From: Alphaproteobacteria bacterium
Lineage (GTDB): Bacteria; Pseudomonadota; Alphaproteobacteria; ATCC43930; CGMCC-115725
Length of the DNA: 33,137 nucleotides
NCBI GenBank assembly: GCA_021325525.1
Contig: JAJPHB010000011.1
Span: 1 to 33,137, forward strand
Reading direction: 5' to 3'
The notes below the pieces were generated by a model. That model had not been told where the DNA came from. It searched no databases and saw only the letters and a list, made by a program, of their open reading frames with translations. Shown one piece after another: positions 15,739-23,474 of the stretch. Within the stretch, counting starts at the first letter, position 1, and every line of letters begins with the position of its first letter. The position numbers were made by a program, and so were the translations under genes.

Positions 15739-17123
15739 CCCGCCCGCCCGGATCCAGCCTCGGCGCGGTCGGGTTGTGGCCGCCGGCGCCGCTGACGCTC
15801 GCCCGGCTAACGGCGCGCCTCGTCCGCAACGTCATGCGGGCGGAACGCGCGTCCTACGGCCTCATCCAGACTTTCGCGACGCAGGTCTTCGTCCTGCTCT
15901 TGAACATGGCGACCGGCATCGTCACCGCGCGGCTGCTGGGCGCGGCCGGGCGCGGCGAGTTCACCGCGATCACGATCTGGCCGCAGCTTCTGGCGACGAT
16001 CGGCGCCATCGGCTTGCCCTCGGCCATCGTCTATCAGGTGCGCCGCAATCCGGCGGCCGTCGATGCGGTGATCGGCGCGGCGGTGACGGTCGGCCTCGTC
16101 CTCCTCATGCTCGTCTATGCCGCGGGCGCCGTCCTCGTCCCGCTCTGGCTCGGCGCTTATGACGAGCGGGTGCGGATGGTCGCCGAGATCTGCGTTCTCT
16201 TCTCGGTCAACCACCTCTTCACCATCCTGCTGCGCCCGGTGCTGCTCGCCGATCGCAAATGGAGCGCCTACAACCTCACCCAGTACGGCCCGCCGCTGCT
16301 CTATCTGGCGCTGCTCGGGCTCCTCGCGGCGGTGGGCAAGGTGACGGCGATCAGCGCCGCCTTCGCCATTCTCTTCAGCGGCTGCCCGTTCTTCGTCTGG
16401 ATGATGGCCATCGTGCTCTTCCGCGGCCGGACCGTGTCGCTGAGAAGAGGCCGGCGGTTCCTGCGTCCGCTGCTGTCCTATGCCGGAAGGAACAGCCCGA
16501 ACGAGCTCATCCACGCCCTCTTCGGCTTCCTCGACCGACTCGTCCTCGTCGGCCTCCTGACGCCCGCCGGGCTCGGCCTCTATGCCGTCGCCTACAGCTT
16601 CTCGCGCGTCCTCGGAATGATCCCGCAATCGATCATGGCCATCACCTTCCCGGCGATGTCCGGAATGAGCGAGAGCGAGGTCGAGCATCTCTACGGGCAC
16701 GCCTTCCGCTTCACGCTCTACGTGTCGGCGGCAAGCACGGCGCTGATGCTGCTGCTCAAGGATCTGCTGATCGCCCTCGCCTTCGGGCCGAACTTCGCCG
16801 GAGCCGGGGACATTTTCGCCGTGCTCGTCGTCGAGATGATGGTGACGGGGCTCGGGCAAACCACCGTCCAATGCTTCCTGGCCCTCGCCCGGCCCGGCAT
16901 CGTCTCGGCGGCCCAGGCGGTATCGCTGGCGTCGGCGGTGGCGCTGATGGTCACCTTCGTTCCGCAATATGGCCCGATCGCCGCCGCAGCTTCGATGCTG
17001 GCCGGCTCGGTACTGAGGCTCGGCTTGCTCCTTGTCGGCCTCAAGCTCGTGCTCCGCTTCGGCCTTCCGCGCCTCTTCATCACAAGGAGCGACATCGCCT
17101 ACGCGATCGGCAAGTTCACCTGA
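15735..17123 (+). CDS. Lipopolysaccharide/EPS repeat-unit flippase (Wzx-like, MOP superfamily)
   Basis: A 462-residue membrane protein with about 12 to 14 hydrophobic segments and the Polysacc_synt pattern: TFATQVFVLLLNMATGIVTARLLG at the first helix pair (split here only by one residue type), then GRGEFTAI, SAIVYQVRR and, mid-protein, the conserved GLYAVAYSFSRV segment with the preceding LDRLVLVG-like loop FLDRLVLVGLL. It should move undecaprenyl-diphosphate-linked repeat units to the periplasm. ATG 15735 overlaps the upstream stop by 4 bp. An in-frame upstream extension exists but lies inside the GT4 gene. Next gene starts 16 bp downstream. Confidence 0.9.
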   Translation: MTRPPGSSLGAVGLWPPAPLTLARLTARLVRNVMRAERASYGLIQTFATQVFVLLLNMATGIVTARLLGAAGRGEFTAITIWPQLLATIGAIGLPSAIVYQVRRNPAAVDAVIGAAVTVGLVLLMLVYAAGAVLVPLWLGAYDERVRMVAEICVLFSVNHLFTILLRPVLLADRKWSAYNLTQYGPPLLYLALLGLLAAVGKVTAISAAFAILFSGCPFFVWMMAIVLFRGRTVSLRRGRRFLRPLLSYAGRNSPNELIHALFGFLDRLVLVGLLTPAGLGLYAVAYSFSRVLGMIPQSIMAITFPAMSGMSESEVEHLYGHAFRFTLYVSAASTALMLLLKDLLIALAFGPNFAGAGDIFAVLVVEMMVTGLGQTTVQCFLALARPGIVSAAQAVSLASAVALMVTFVPQYGPIAAAASMLAGSVLRLGLLLVGLKLVLRFGLPRLFITRSDIAYAIGKFT

Positions 17124-17139
17124 GAAGGGGAGGGGCGAA

Positions 17140-17913
17140 GTGGCGGCGATCTCGACGGTCATCATCGCGCAGGACGAGGAGGACAAGATCGCCCGCGCGA
17201 TCCGCAGCGCGGCGCCGTTTTCCGACGAGGTCCTCGTCGTCGACGGAGGCAGCGTCGACCGCACGCGCGCCGTCGCCGCGGCGGCCGGCGCTCGGGTCGT
17301 CTCGCGGGCCTGGTCCGGCTTCGCGCGGCAGCGGAACTTCGCCGCCGGTGCCGCCCGCCACGACTGGATCTTCTGGCTCGACAGCGACGAGGTGGTGACG
17401 CCGGCACTCGCCCGCGAGATCGCGGCGGCGAAGCCGCGCCTCGCCGCCGGCCGCGTCTACCATGCCGCGCGGCTCGGCGACTTCATGGGCGCGCGCATGA
17501 TCCGCGAGTACCATCCGCGCCTCTATCATCGCGGCGAGACGGCGTTCAGCGAGGACGCGGTGCATGAGCGCGTCGTCACCGCCGGGCTCGCGGCGGAGAC
17601 CTTCGCGGGCCGCATCGACCATTTCGGCTATTCCGGCTTTGCGCCGCTCCTGCGGAAATTCGCCCGCTATGCCGAGCTCGAAGCCGAGACGCAGCGGCGC
17701 GCCGGCCGATCCTTCCGCGCCGCGCGCTTCCTCTATCGCGCCGGCGGCAAGTTCCTTCAGATGTATCTGCTGAGGGGCCTCGCTCTGAAGGGGCGGGCTG
17801 GTCTCTTTTGCGCCCTCGCCTTCGTCATCTACGAGGTGGCGGTCGCGGCGGCGCTCATCGACGAAGAGGACGAGGCCGGCGAGACCGCGCTGCAATCGGA
17901 CGCTGCCGAGTGA
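17140..17913 (+). CDS. Glycosyltransferase family 2, WaaE/KdtX-like
   Basis: A 257-residue GT2 enzyme starting at GTG 17140 with a strong GGGGAGGGG ribosome site 5 bases upstream. Features: STVIIAQDEEDKIARAI at the start, VLVVDGGSVDRT near 30-41, FARQRNFAAG near 64-73 and the DxD-type WLDSDEVV near 82-89. This pattern, with a single short domain and FSEDAVHERV after it, is the WaaE/KdtX type, which often adds glucose-like residues in beta linkage. The C-terminal part (about 200-245) is amphipathic to hydrophobic and may touch the membrane. The sugar and acceptor are not determined. It is in the packed operon between the flippase and the ExoY-like gene. Confidence 0.9.
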   Translation: MAAISTVIIAQDEEDKIARAIRSAAPFSDEVLVVDGGSVDRTRAVAAAAGARVVSRAWSGFARQRNFAAGAARHDWIFWLDSDEVVTPALAREIAAAKPRLAAGRVYHAARLGDFMGARMIREYHPRLYHRGETAFSEDAVHERVVTAGLAAETFAGRIDHFGYSGFAPLLRKFARYAELEAETQRRAGRSFRAARFLYRAGGKFLQMYLLRGLALKGRAGLFCALAFVIYEVAVAAALIDEEDEAGETALQSDAAE

Positions 17914-17984
17914 TCACCATTGGCACCGCCGCCTCTCGGAATAGAGAATTGAACAGCGGGCGCGGTCCGGCCGACCATGCGGCG

Positions 17985-18683
17985 ATGGATCGATCGCCGG
18001 AGTCCGCCGTGAGCGAGCTTTATCCCGAGAAGACCGGTCCGCTTCCCGCCGAGCGCGCCGCCGGGGAGCCGTCCTTCGACGCGGCCGGCAAGCGCCTGCT
18101 CGATCTCGCCGGCGCCGGGCTCGCCCTGCTCTTCCTCGGCCCGCTCCTCCTCCTCATCGCCCTGCTGCTGAAGCTCGAAGGCGGCAGCGTCTTCTTCCGT
18201 CACCGGCGCATCGGCCTCAACGGCGCGCGCTTCGACTGCCTCAAATTCCGCACCATGGTGCCGGATGCCGAAGCGGCGCTGCAGAAGCTGCTTGCCTGCG
18301 ATGCGCGGGCGCGCTCGGAATGGGATTGCAACTTCAAGTTGCGCTCTGATCCACGCATCACGCGTCTCGGTCGCTTCCTGCGCAAAACCAGCCTCGATGA
18401 GTTGCCGCAGCTTATCAATGTCTTGCGCGGCGAGATGAGCCTCGTCGGCCCGCGCCCCATCGTCGAGGAGGAGATCGCCCGCTACGGCAGCGCCATCCGC
18501 CTCTATTTCAGCGTCCGTCCCGGCATCACCGGGTTGTGGCAGATCAGCGGGCGCAACGATGTCGACTACCGGGCGCGGGTGACGCTCGATGCGTCCTATG
18601 CCCGCGACTGGAGCCTGATGAAGGACCTCATGATTATTCTCAGGACCGTCCAGGTCGTGCTGGCGGGCCGCGGCGCCTATTGA
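17985..18683 (+). CDS. Undecaprenyl-phosphate sugar phosphotransferase (ExoY-like, initiating enzyme)
   Basis: A 232-residue short-form monotopic phosphoglycosyl transferase. After a variable N-terminus comes the re-entrant membrane segment LLDLAGAGLALLFLGPLLL, then RIGLNGARFDCLKFRTM, then LRKTSLDELPQLINVLRGE and SLVGPRP, then PGITGLWQISGRN and DASYARDWS, all diagnostic of the ExoY/WbaP core. It transfers a sugar-1-phosphate to undecaprenyl phosphate and starts the repeat unit. The start is uncertain: ATG 17985 is given, but GTG 17910 would form a GTGA overlap with the upstream gene as elsewhere in the operon, and GTG 18009 has GGAG 6 bases upstream. All three keep the catalytic core whole. 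The sugar (Gal, Glc or other) cannot be told. Confidence 0.92.
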   Translation: MDRSPESAVSELYPEKTGPLPAERAAGEPSFDAAGKRLLDLAGAGLALLFLGPLLLLIALLLKLEGGSVFFRHRRIGLNGARFDCLKFRTMVPDAEAALQKLLACDARARSEWDCNFKLRSDPRITRLGRFLRKTSLDELPQLINVLRGEMSLVGPRPIVEEEIARYGSAIRLYFSVRPGITGLWQISGRNDVDYRARVTLDASYARDWSLMKDLMIILRTVQVVLAGRGAY

Positions 18684-18691
18684 GCCCGGCG

Positions 18692-20137
18692 ATGGCGCCC
18701 GGCCGACCAGCCATGGCGGCCGCCGGCGCGGCGGCGGTCCTGCTCGTCATCGCCGTCGGGGCGACCGCAGCGGAGGAGCCTACGGAGCGCGTCGCCAGCG
18801 CGAGGCCAGCGGCGCAATTCCTCGATGCCATGGGCGTCAACACGCATTGGGGCTACGCGGCTACGCCCTATGGCAGCGCCTATCAATCCGTGCTCGGCCG
18901 GCTGGTTGATCTCGATCTCCGCCATGTCCGCGACGGCTTCAATGACCGCATCGAGGATCTGGCGGAGCACGGGATCGCGACCGACGTCATCGTCAATCCG
19001 GCCGACGGCGCGCCGGAGGCGATCAAGGACCGCATCGCCGCGCTCAACCGCCGCCATCGCGCCATCGATGCCGTCGAGGGTCCGAACGAGGCCGATCTCA
19101 CCTGGCCGAAAGCGCGACCGCCGACGCAATTCGCTGGAAAGGGCTTTCCCGAGGGCGTCGTCGCCTTCCAGCACGCGCTCTACGCGGCGATCAAGGGCGA
19201 TCCGGCGACGGCGGCGATAACCGTGATCGGCCCCTCTCTCGGCCGGACCTACAATCCGGGCGGCGGCTTTCCAAACCCCTTTGCCGCCGGCGCGCTCGGC
19301 GATGCCGTCGATTGGGGAAATTTCCATCCTTACCCCTTCGGCGGCAACCCGTTCAGCCCGACCTTTCCCTATGGCTCGCTCGCGAAATACTATCACGAGG
19401 CGGATTTTCCCTCGGTCAACCTCGACGAATATCCCTACGGCTTCCAGGTCTATGGGCCGCCCTTCGCCCCGAAACCGATGGCGGCGACGGAGACCGGATA
19501 CGCCACATATCGCGGCTCGTTCTTGGAGCGGATCGGCGGCGTCTCCGAAACGGTTCAGGCAAAATACGTGCCGCGCCTCTATGCCGAATACTTTCGCCTC
19601 GGCGTCGCGCGGACCTATCTTTACGAATTGGCCGACGAGAAGGCCGATCCCGCATCGACGGACCGCGAGGCCCATTTCGGCCTGCTCCGCCACGACCTGT
19701 CGCCGAAACCTGCCTATATCGCGCTCCGGAGCCTGACCCGCCTTCTCTCCGAGGCCGATGCGGCGTCGCGCTCGCAGGCGCCGCTCCGCCAATTGCGCTT
19801 CATCCTTCGCGCCGAGTTTCCGCCGGGCTACAGCCGGCTGCGCGACATTCATCACCTGTTGCTCCAGAAGACGGATGGCGAGCTCCTGCTGCTCCTGTGG
19901 CACGAGATCGCCAATGACGATATTTCAACGCGGCCACCGCGCGAGATCGCGCCCGCGGGAGTGTGGGTGAGGCTGGCCTTCGCCGAACTCCCGCAAGGCA
20001 TCGTCCAATACGATTACGACAAGGATTGGACCCTTGCGCCGCACCCGCCGCGTGTTGCAGGCAACGCGATCGAGATCGAGATTCCAGATCGGCTCACGAT
20101 CCTGCGCATCGGCAAGGTTGCGGCGGCGCGCCGTTAG
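18692..20137 (+). CDS. Secreted clan GH-A glycosidase-like protein
   Basis: A 481-residue protein with an N-terminal signal peptide (hydrophobic stretch about 9-27 ending ATAAEE). The TIM-barrel region starts with MGVNTHWGY, then HVRDG, EGPNE with Glu133 as the probable acid/base and ATETGY with Glu267 as the probable nucleophile, then TYLYELADEKADP and HFGLLRHD. A beta-rich C-terminal part (about 370-481) resembles the accessory domain of such hydrolases. Homology to the left-edge gene is evident throughout the barrel. ATG 18692 lies 8 bases after the ExoY-like stop; ATG 18713 is an in-frame alternative. As last gene of the EPS operon it probably trims or degrades the product in the periplasm or outside. 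Substrate not known. Confidence 0.85.
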   Translation: MAPGRPAMAAAGAAAVLLVIAVGATAAEEPTERVASARPAAQFLDAMGVNTHWGYAATPYGSAYQSVLGRLVDLDLRHVRDGFNDRIEDLAEHGIATDVIVNPADGAPEAIKDRIAALNRRHRAIDAVEGPNEADLTWPKARPPTQFAGKGFPEGVVAFQHALYAAIKGDPATAAITVIGPSLGRTYNPGGGFPNPFAAGALGDAVDWGNFHPYPFGGNPFSPTFPYGSLAKYYHEADFPSVNLDEYPYGFQVYGPPFAPKPMAATETGYATYRGSFLERIGGVSETVQAKYVPRLYAEYFRLGVARTYLYELADEKADPASTDREAHFGLLRHDLSPKPAYIALRSLTRLLSEADAASRSQAPLRQLRFILRAEFPPGYSRLRDIHHLLLQKTDGELLLLLWHEIANDDISTRPPREIAPAGVWVRLAFAELPQGIVQYDYDKDWTLAPHPPRVAGNAIEIEIPDRLTILRIGKVAAARR

Positions 20138-20298
20138 CGATGCTCGGAGAGCCGGGGGCCGGCGACTTGATCGTGAACCCCGCGAGACGAGGAGTGCTGT
20201 CGGTCGGCGCCGAAATGACACTGGGCGGGAGGGACAACGGAACGCAGAACGCTGGAGGCGGGGCAGCCGGGGCGTCGGCAATCGCTGGGTTTTCGGTC

Positions 20299-20766
20299 AT
20301 GGCCGCGAGACGCGGAGGGCGAAAGATCGAGCAGGAGGAATGGCCGACGATCGCGGCGCGCCGCCTTGCCGGCGAAACGCTCGCCAGCATCGCGCGAAGC
20401 TATGGCTGCACGGCGCCCGCCATCCGCTACATTCTCCGGCGCGAGGCCGCCGCCGCGACGCGCGGGGCGGCCGAAGCATCGGTGCGGCCACCTGAAGGCG
20501 AAGCCGGAGCCCGCACCGAGCCGCCCGCCGGCAAAGGGTTTCGCCGGGTCGCCGGCATCGATGCGGCACTCCGCGAGCGGGTCAACAGCGACATCTCGGC
20601 TTTCCTCGTCGCCTTCGACGCCGCTCTCGTCAGCGACACGGTCGAAAATCGCCGGGCACTCCTTGCTGCCACCGATCGCCTTCTCCATGCCGGCGCGCTG
20701 ACCCGCATCGCGCTCGAGCGCACGCCACTCCCGCGCGGCGCAGGCGAGGAGCCGGATCTGTCGTGA
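20299..20766 (+). CDS. Small helix-turn-helix protein of unknown function
   Basis: A 155-residue protein. Residues about 4-45 form a resolvase/Hin-type helix-turn-helix (RRGGRKIEQEEW, then RLAGETLASIARSYGC, then APAIRYILRR). A Pro/Ala/Glu-rich linker follows, then a helical region from about 80 to 140 (IDAALRERVNSDISAFLVAF, then ENRRALLAATDRLLHA). There is no recombinase catalytic domain, so it is likely a DNA-binding regulator; targets are unknown. ATG 20299 is chosen because recognisable protein begins there; the same frame is open back to ATG 20140, but that stretch is Gly/Ala-rich and unconvincing. It starts 161 bp after the EPS operon and may mark its boundary. Confidence 0.65.
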   Translation: MAARRGGRKIEQEEWPTIAARRLAGETLASIARSYGCTAPAIRYILRREAAAATRGAAEASVRPPEGEAGARTEPPAGKGFRRVAGIDAALRERVNSDISAFLVAFDAALVSDTVENRRALLAATDRLLHAGALTRIALERTPLPRGAGEEPDLS

Positions 20767-20843
20767 ACCGCGCCTGCTCTCGGTCGGCCGCGGGAATGAG
20801 CGGCTTCGACCCGGCGTTTGCCGGGTATGAGGAGCGACGCGAA

Positions 20844-20987
20844 ATGATCGGGCGTACCATGCCGAGGCTTTATCGTTATCCCGTGCTTGCCCTTGTCCTG
20901 GGACTGCTGCTTCTGACCGGCTGCGCTGCGACCGGCGGCAGCGCGAACAAGACGCACGATCTCACCGATATCATGCCGGGCGGGTAG
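20844..20987 (+). CDS. Small lipoprotein of unknown function
   Basis: A 47-residue product: short basic N-terminus, hydrophobic segment (about 15-24) and a lipobox LLTGC with the Cys near residue 26, leaving a mature lipoprotein of only about 22 residues that includes the acidic DLTDIMPGG tail. GAGGAG lies 10 bases before ATG 20844. The frame is also open from GTG 20763, but the lipoprotein signal argues for the later start. Similar tiny lipoproteins are common and poorly described. It could stabilise the envelope or be a secreted toxin-like peptide; nothing in the sequence decides. Confidence 0.6.
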   Translation: MIGRTMPRLYRYPVLALVLGLLLLTGCAATGGSANKTHDLTDIMPGG

Positions 20988-21090
20988 GCTCGCGCGCCTG
21001 CCGATCTTCCGTCTGCCACTCCCGCGCGCTGCCGCGCACTGCTAGACTGCCGCCGGACAACCCAAAAGCGGGGCAAAGGCGGAGGATGAG

Positions 21091-22587
21091 ATGGTGGGTG
21101 GTCAGGATCTCCCGAAATACCGCATGTATATCGACGGCGACTGGGCGGAGCCGAGCTCGGGCGAATATTTCGAATCCTTCAACCCCTATACCGGCAAGCC
21201 GTGGTCGCTGGTGGCGCGCGGCGGCAAGGCCGATGCCGAGCGCGCCGTCGAGGCGGCCTACGCCGCCTTCACCTCGGGCGCGTGGCCTCGCCTGACGGCG
21301 AGCCAGCGCGGCGCGCTGCTGCGCAAACTGGGCGACCTCATCGCCCGCGATGCCCAGCGCCTTGCCGAGATCGAGGTTCGCGACAACGGTAAGCTCATCG
21401 CCGAGATGGGCGCGCAGCTCCGCTACCTGCCGAACTGGTACTATTACTTCGGCGGCCTCGCTGACAAGATCGAAGGCTCGGTCATTCCGATCGACAAGCC
21501 GGCAACCTTCAATTTCACGCGGCACGAGCCGGTCGGCGTCGTCGTCGCCATCTCCGCCTGGAATTCGCCGCTGCTGCTTGCCTCCTGGAAGATGGCGCCG
21601 GCCCTCGCCGCGGGCTGCACCGTCATCGTCAAGCCCTCGGAATACACCTCGGCCTCGATGCTCGAACTCTGCAAGCTCGTCGAGGAGGCGGGCTTTCCGA
21701 AGGGCGTCGTCAATGTCGTCACCGGCTTCGGCCCGGAAGTGGGCGAGCCGCTGGTCCAGCATCCGAAAGTGGCGAAGGTCGCCTTCACCGGCAGCGAGAT
21801 GGGCGGCCAGCGCGTCTACGAGACGGCGGCCAAGGGCCTGAAGCGCGTCACCCTCGAGCTCGGCGGCAAATCGCCGAACATCGTCTTCGACGACGCCAAT
21901 CTCGACGACGCGGTAAAGGGCGCGATCTCCGGCATCTTCGCCGCGACGGGGCAGACCTGCATCGCCGGTTCGCGACTCCTCCTGCAAGAGAGCGTCCACA
22001 ACCAATTCATGGACAAGCTCGTCGCCTTTGCCGAGACGGCGCGGATGGGCAACCCGCTCGATCCCGAGACGCAAGTCGGGCCGGTGACGACGCGGCCGCA
22101 ATACGACAAGATCCTCCGCTACATCGACATCGCCAAGGGCGAGGGCGCGCAATGCGTGCTCGGCGGCGGGCCGGCCAAGCGCAAGGAATGCGGCGATGGC
22201 TGGTTCGTCGAGCCCACCATCTTCACCGGCGTCACCAACGACATGCGGATCGCGCGCGAGGAGGTGTTCGGTCCCGTTCTCTCGGTCATCCGCTTCCGCG
22301 ACGACGACGAGGCGGTGCGCATCGCCAATGACAGCCCCTATGGCCTTGCCGCCGGCATCTGGACGCAGAGCATCAAGCGCGCCCTCAAAGTGTCAGAGAA
22401 GCTCCAGGCCGGATCGGTCTGGGTCAATACCTACCGTGCGGTCAGCTACATGTCGCCCTTCGGCGGCTACAAGCGCTCAGGCCTTGGCCGCGAGAACGGG
22501 CAGGACGCGATCTACGAATATCTCCAGACGAAAAGCGTCTGGATCTCGACGGCCGACGAGGTGCCGAACCCGTTCGTCATGCGATAG
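21091..22587 (+). CDS. NAD(P)+-dependent aldehyde dehydrogenase
   Basis: A 498-residue protein of full ALDH length. Family marks: the PVGVVVAISAWNSPL cofactor strand, KPSEYTSAS, FTGSEMGGQRV, the general base Glu256 in LELGGKSP, the nucleophile Cys290 in GQTCIAGS, and EEVFGPVLSV plus PFGGYKRSGLGRE near the C-terminus. It oxidises an aldehyde to the carboxylic acid; the substrate is unknown. GGAGG 5 bases before ATG 21091 fixes the start. It is followed after 11 bp by the GlcG-like gene, so the two are probably co-transcribed. Aldehydes from the amine oxidase or PQQ dehydrogenase of this region are possible substrates, by inference. Confidence 0.95.
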   Translation: MVGGQDLPKYRMYIDGDWAEPSSGEYFESFNPYTGKPWSLVARGGKADAERAVEAAYAAFTSGAWPRLTASQRGALLRKLGDLIARDAQRLAEIEVRDNGKLIAEMGAQLRYLPNWYYYFGGLADKIEGSVIPIDKPATFNFTRHEPVGVVVAISAWNSPLLLASWKMAPALAAGCTVIVKPSEYTSASMLELCKLVEEAGFPKGVVNVVTGFGPEVGEPLVQHPKVAKVAFTGSEMGGQRVYETAAKGLKRVTLELGGKSPNIVFDDANLDDAVKGAISGIFAATGQTCIAGSRLLLQESVHNQFMDKLVAFAETARMGNPLDPETQVGPVTTRPQYDKILRYIDIAKGEGAQCVLGGGPAKRKECGDGWFVEPTIFTGVTNDMRIAREEVFGPVLSVIRFRDDDEAVRIANDSPYGLAAGIWTQSIKRALKVSEKLQAGSVWVNTYRAVSYMSPFGGYKRSGLGRENGQDAIYEYLQTKSVWISTADEVPNPFVMR

Positions 22588-22598
22588 AGAGGCGGGGC

Positions 22599-23096
22599 AT
22601 GACCACGACAATCTTTGCGGCGCTTCTCGGAGGCGGCATTGTGCTGGCGCTGGCGGCGCCGGCGCATCCCCAGGCCTTGCAGACTCACCGCATCCCGGCA
22701 GCGCTGGCGCTCGAAGCCGTGGGCGAGGCCGTGGCTGCGTGTTCGCGGCAGGGCTATAGCGAGACCGCAGTTCTCGTCGATGCCGATGGCGTGCGGCAGG
22801 CGGTGCTGCGTGGCGATGGCGCGGGAGCGCATACGCTCGACAGCGCCAATGACAAAGCTTACACCGCGGCGTCCTTCAAGAACGACACGGCCGCGCTGGT
22901 CGAGCGAGCGAAGACGGCGCCGATCGCGCCGCTTCTTGCGAAGCTGCCGCATCTCCTGCTCTTCGGCGGCGGCGTCGTCATCAACATCGGCGACGAGGTG
23001 GTCGGCGCGATCGGCGCGGCGGGCGCTCCCGGCGGCGATCTCGACGATCACTGCGCGCGTGCCGGCCTCGACAAGATCAAGGACCGGTTGCGATAG
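22599..23096 (+). CDS. Secreted GlcG/HbpS-like (DUF336) protein
   Basis: A 165-residue protein with a signal peptide (hydrophobic stretch about 6-22, cleavage plausible after AHPQA). The mature part is one GlcG/HbpS-like domain: ALALEAVGEAVAACSRQGY, then VLVDADGVRQAVLRGDGA, then SANDKAYTAASF, then LFGGGVVI, VVGAIGAAGAPGGDLDDHCA. The family has been linked to heme or small-molecule binding (HbpS), and to glycolate and diol operons (GlcG, DhaG-like). The periplasmic location and position after an aldehyde dehydrogenase fit an accessory role in oxidative catabolism; function not established. A strong hairpin follows immediately. Confidence 0.88.
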   Translation: MTTTIFAALLGGGIVLALAAPAHPQALQTHRIPAALALEAVGEAVAACSRQGYSETAVLVDADGVRQAVLRGDGAGAHTLDSANDKAYTAASFKNDTAALVERAKTAPIAPLLAKLPHLLLFGGGVVINIGDEVVGAIGAAGAPGGDLDDHCARAGLDKIKDRLR

Positions 23097-23137
23097 GCGC
23101 AGCAGCGGGCTTCGTGCCGACGAAACCCGCTCTGCGC
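23097..23137. terminator. Bidirectional hairpin between convergent genes
   Basis: Starting on the base after the GlcG-like stop there are three consecutive paired blocks: GCGCAG with CTGCGC, AGCGGG with CCCGCT and TTCGT with ACGAA, around a GCCG loop, with one bulged C and one C/A mismatch. Seventeen base pairs in total. It ends 6 bp before the PEP-CTERM gene stop on the other strand, so it can end transcripts from both sides. A long T-tract is missing, so Rho-independent efficiency is uncertain. Confidence 0.65.
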
Positions 23138-23143
23138 GCCGTC

Positions 23144-23338
23144 TTACTTGCGGCGCCGCGCCAGGAGAACCATGGCGATGGCGCCGGCGAGCAACGGCAG
23201 CGTCCCCGGTTCCGGCACGCCGATCACCTGATCGGGCGTCGCCTGGCCGAGGGCGATGCTCCAGGTCATCGCGATGCCGATCATGGTGCAGAAGCCGAGT
23301 GACAGCGCGCTCTTGATCCGACGGGCGAGTGATTTCAT
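23144..23338 (-). CDS. Tiny PEP-CTERM sorting-domain protein
   Basis: A 64-residue protein from ATG 23338 with GGAGA 7 bases upstream. Residues 1-10 are basic, 11-30 form a signal or anchor helix, and the C-terminus is a complete PEP-CTERM tripartite signal: VPEPG at 41-45, a hydrophobic helix at 46-60 and RRRK at 61-64. Between the two helices only about ten residues remain (GQATPDQVIG). PEP-CTERM proteins are cleaved by exosortases and are linked with EPS production in Gram-negative bacteria; no exosortase gene is in the window. It is divergent from the PQQ-type dehydrogenase gene across 136 bp. The sorting signal is clear; the purpose of so short a substrate is unknown. Confidence 0.75.
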   Translation of the reverse strand: MKSLARRIKSALSLGFCTMIGIAMTWSIALGQATPDQVIGVPEPGTLPLLAGAIAMVLLARRRK

Positions 23339-23474
23339 ACGGCATCTCCGCGCAGGCTTGACATTGGGCGCGCAGCAATTTTCGTGCCAACGAGCACAAT
23401 CAAGGGGTTGCACGAGTGCCGAACGCGCGGCGAGGGAAAAATGTAAACCTCGCCGACAGCGAAAGGAGCATTTC

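Noticed and set aside
20140-20298. Upstream extension of the small HTH protein to ATG 20140
   Set aside because: Gly/Ala-rich, without ribosome site for ATG 20140 and without homology to the HTH part; kept only as an alternative start.
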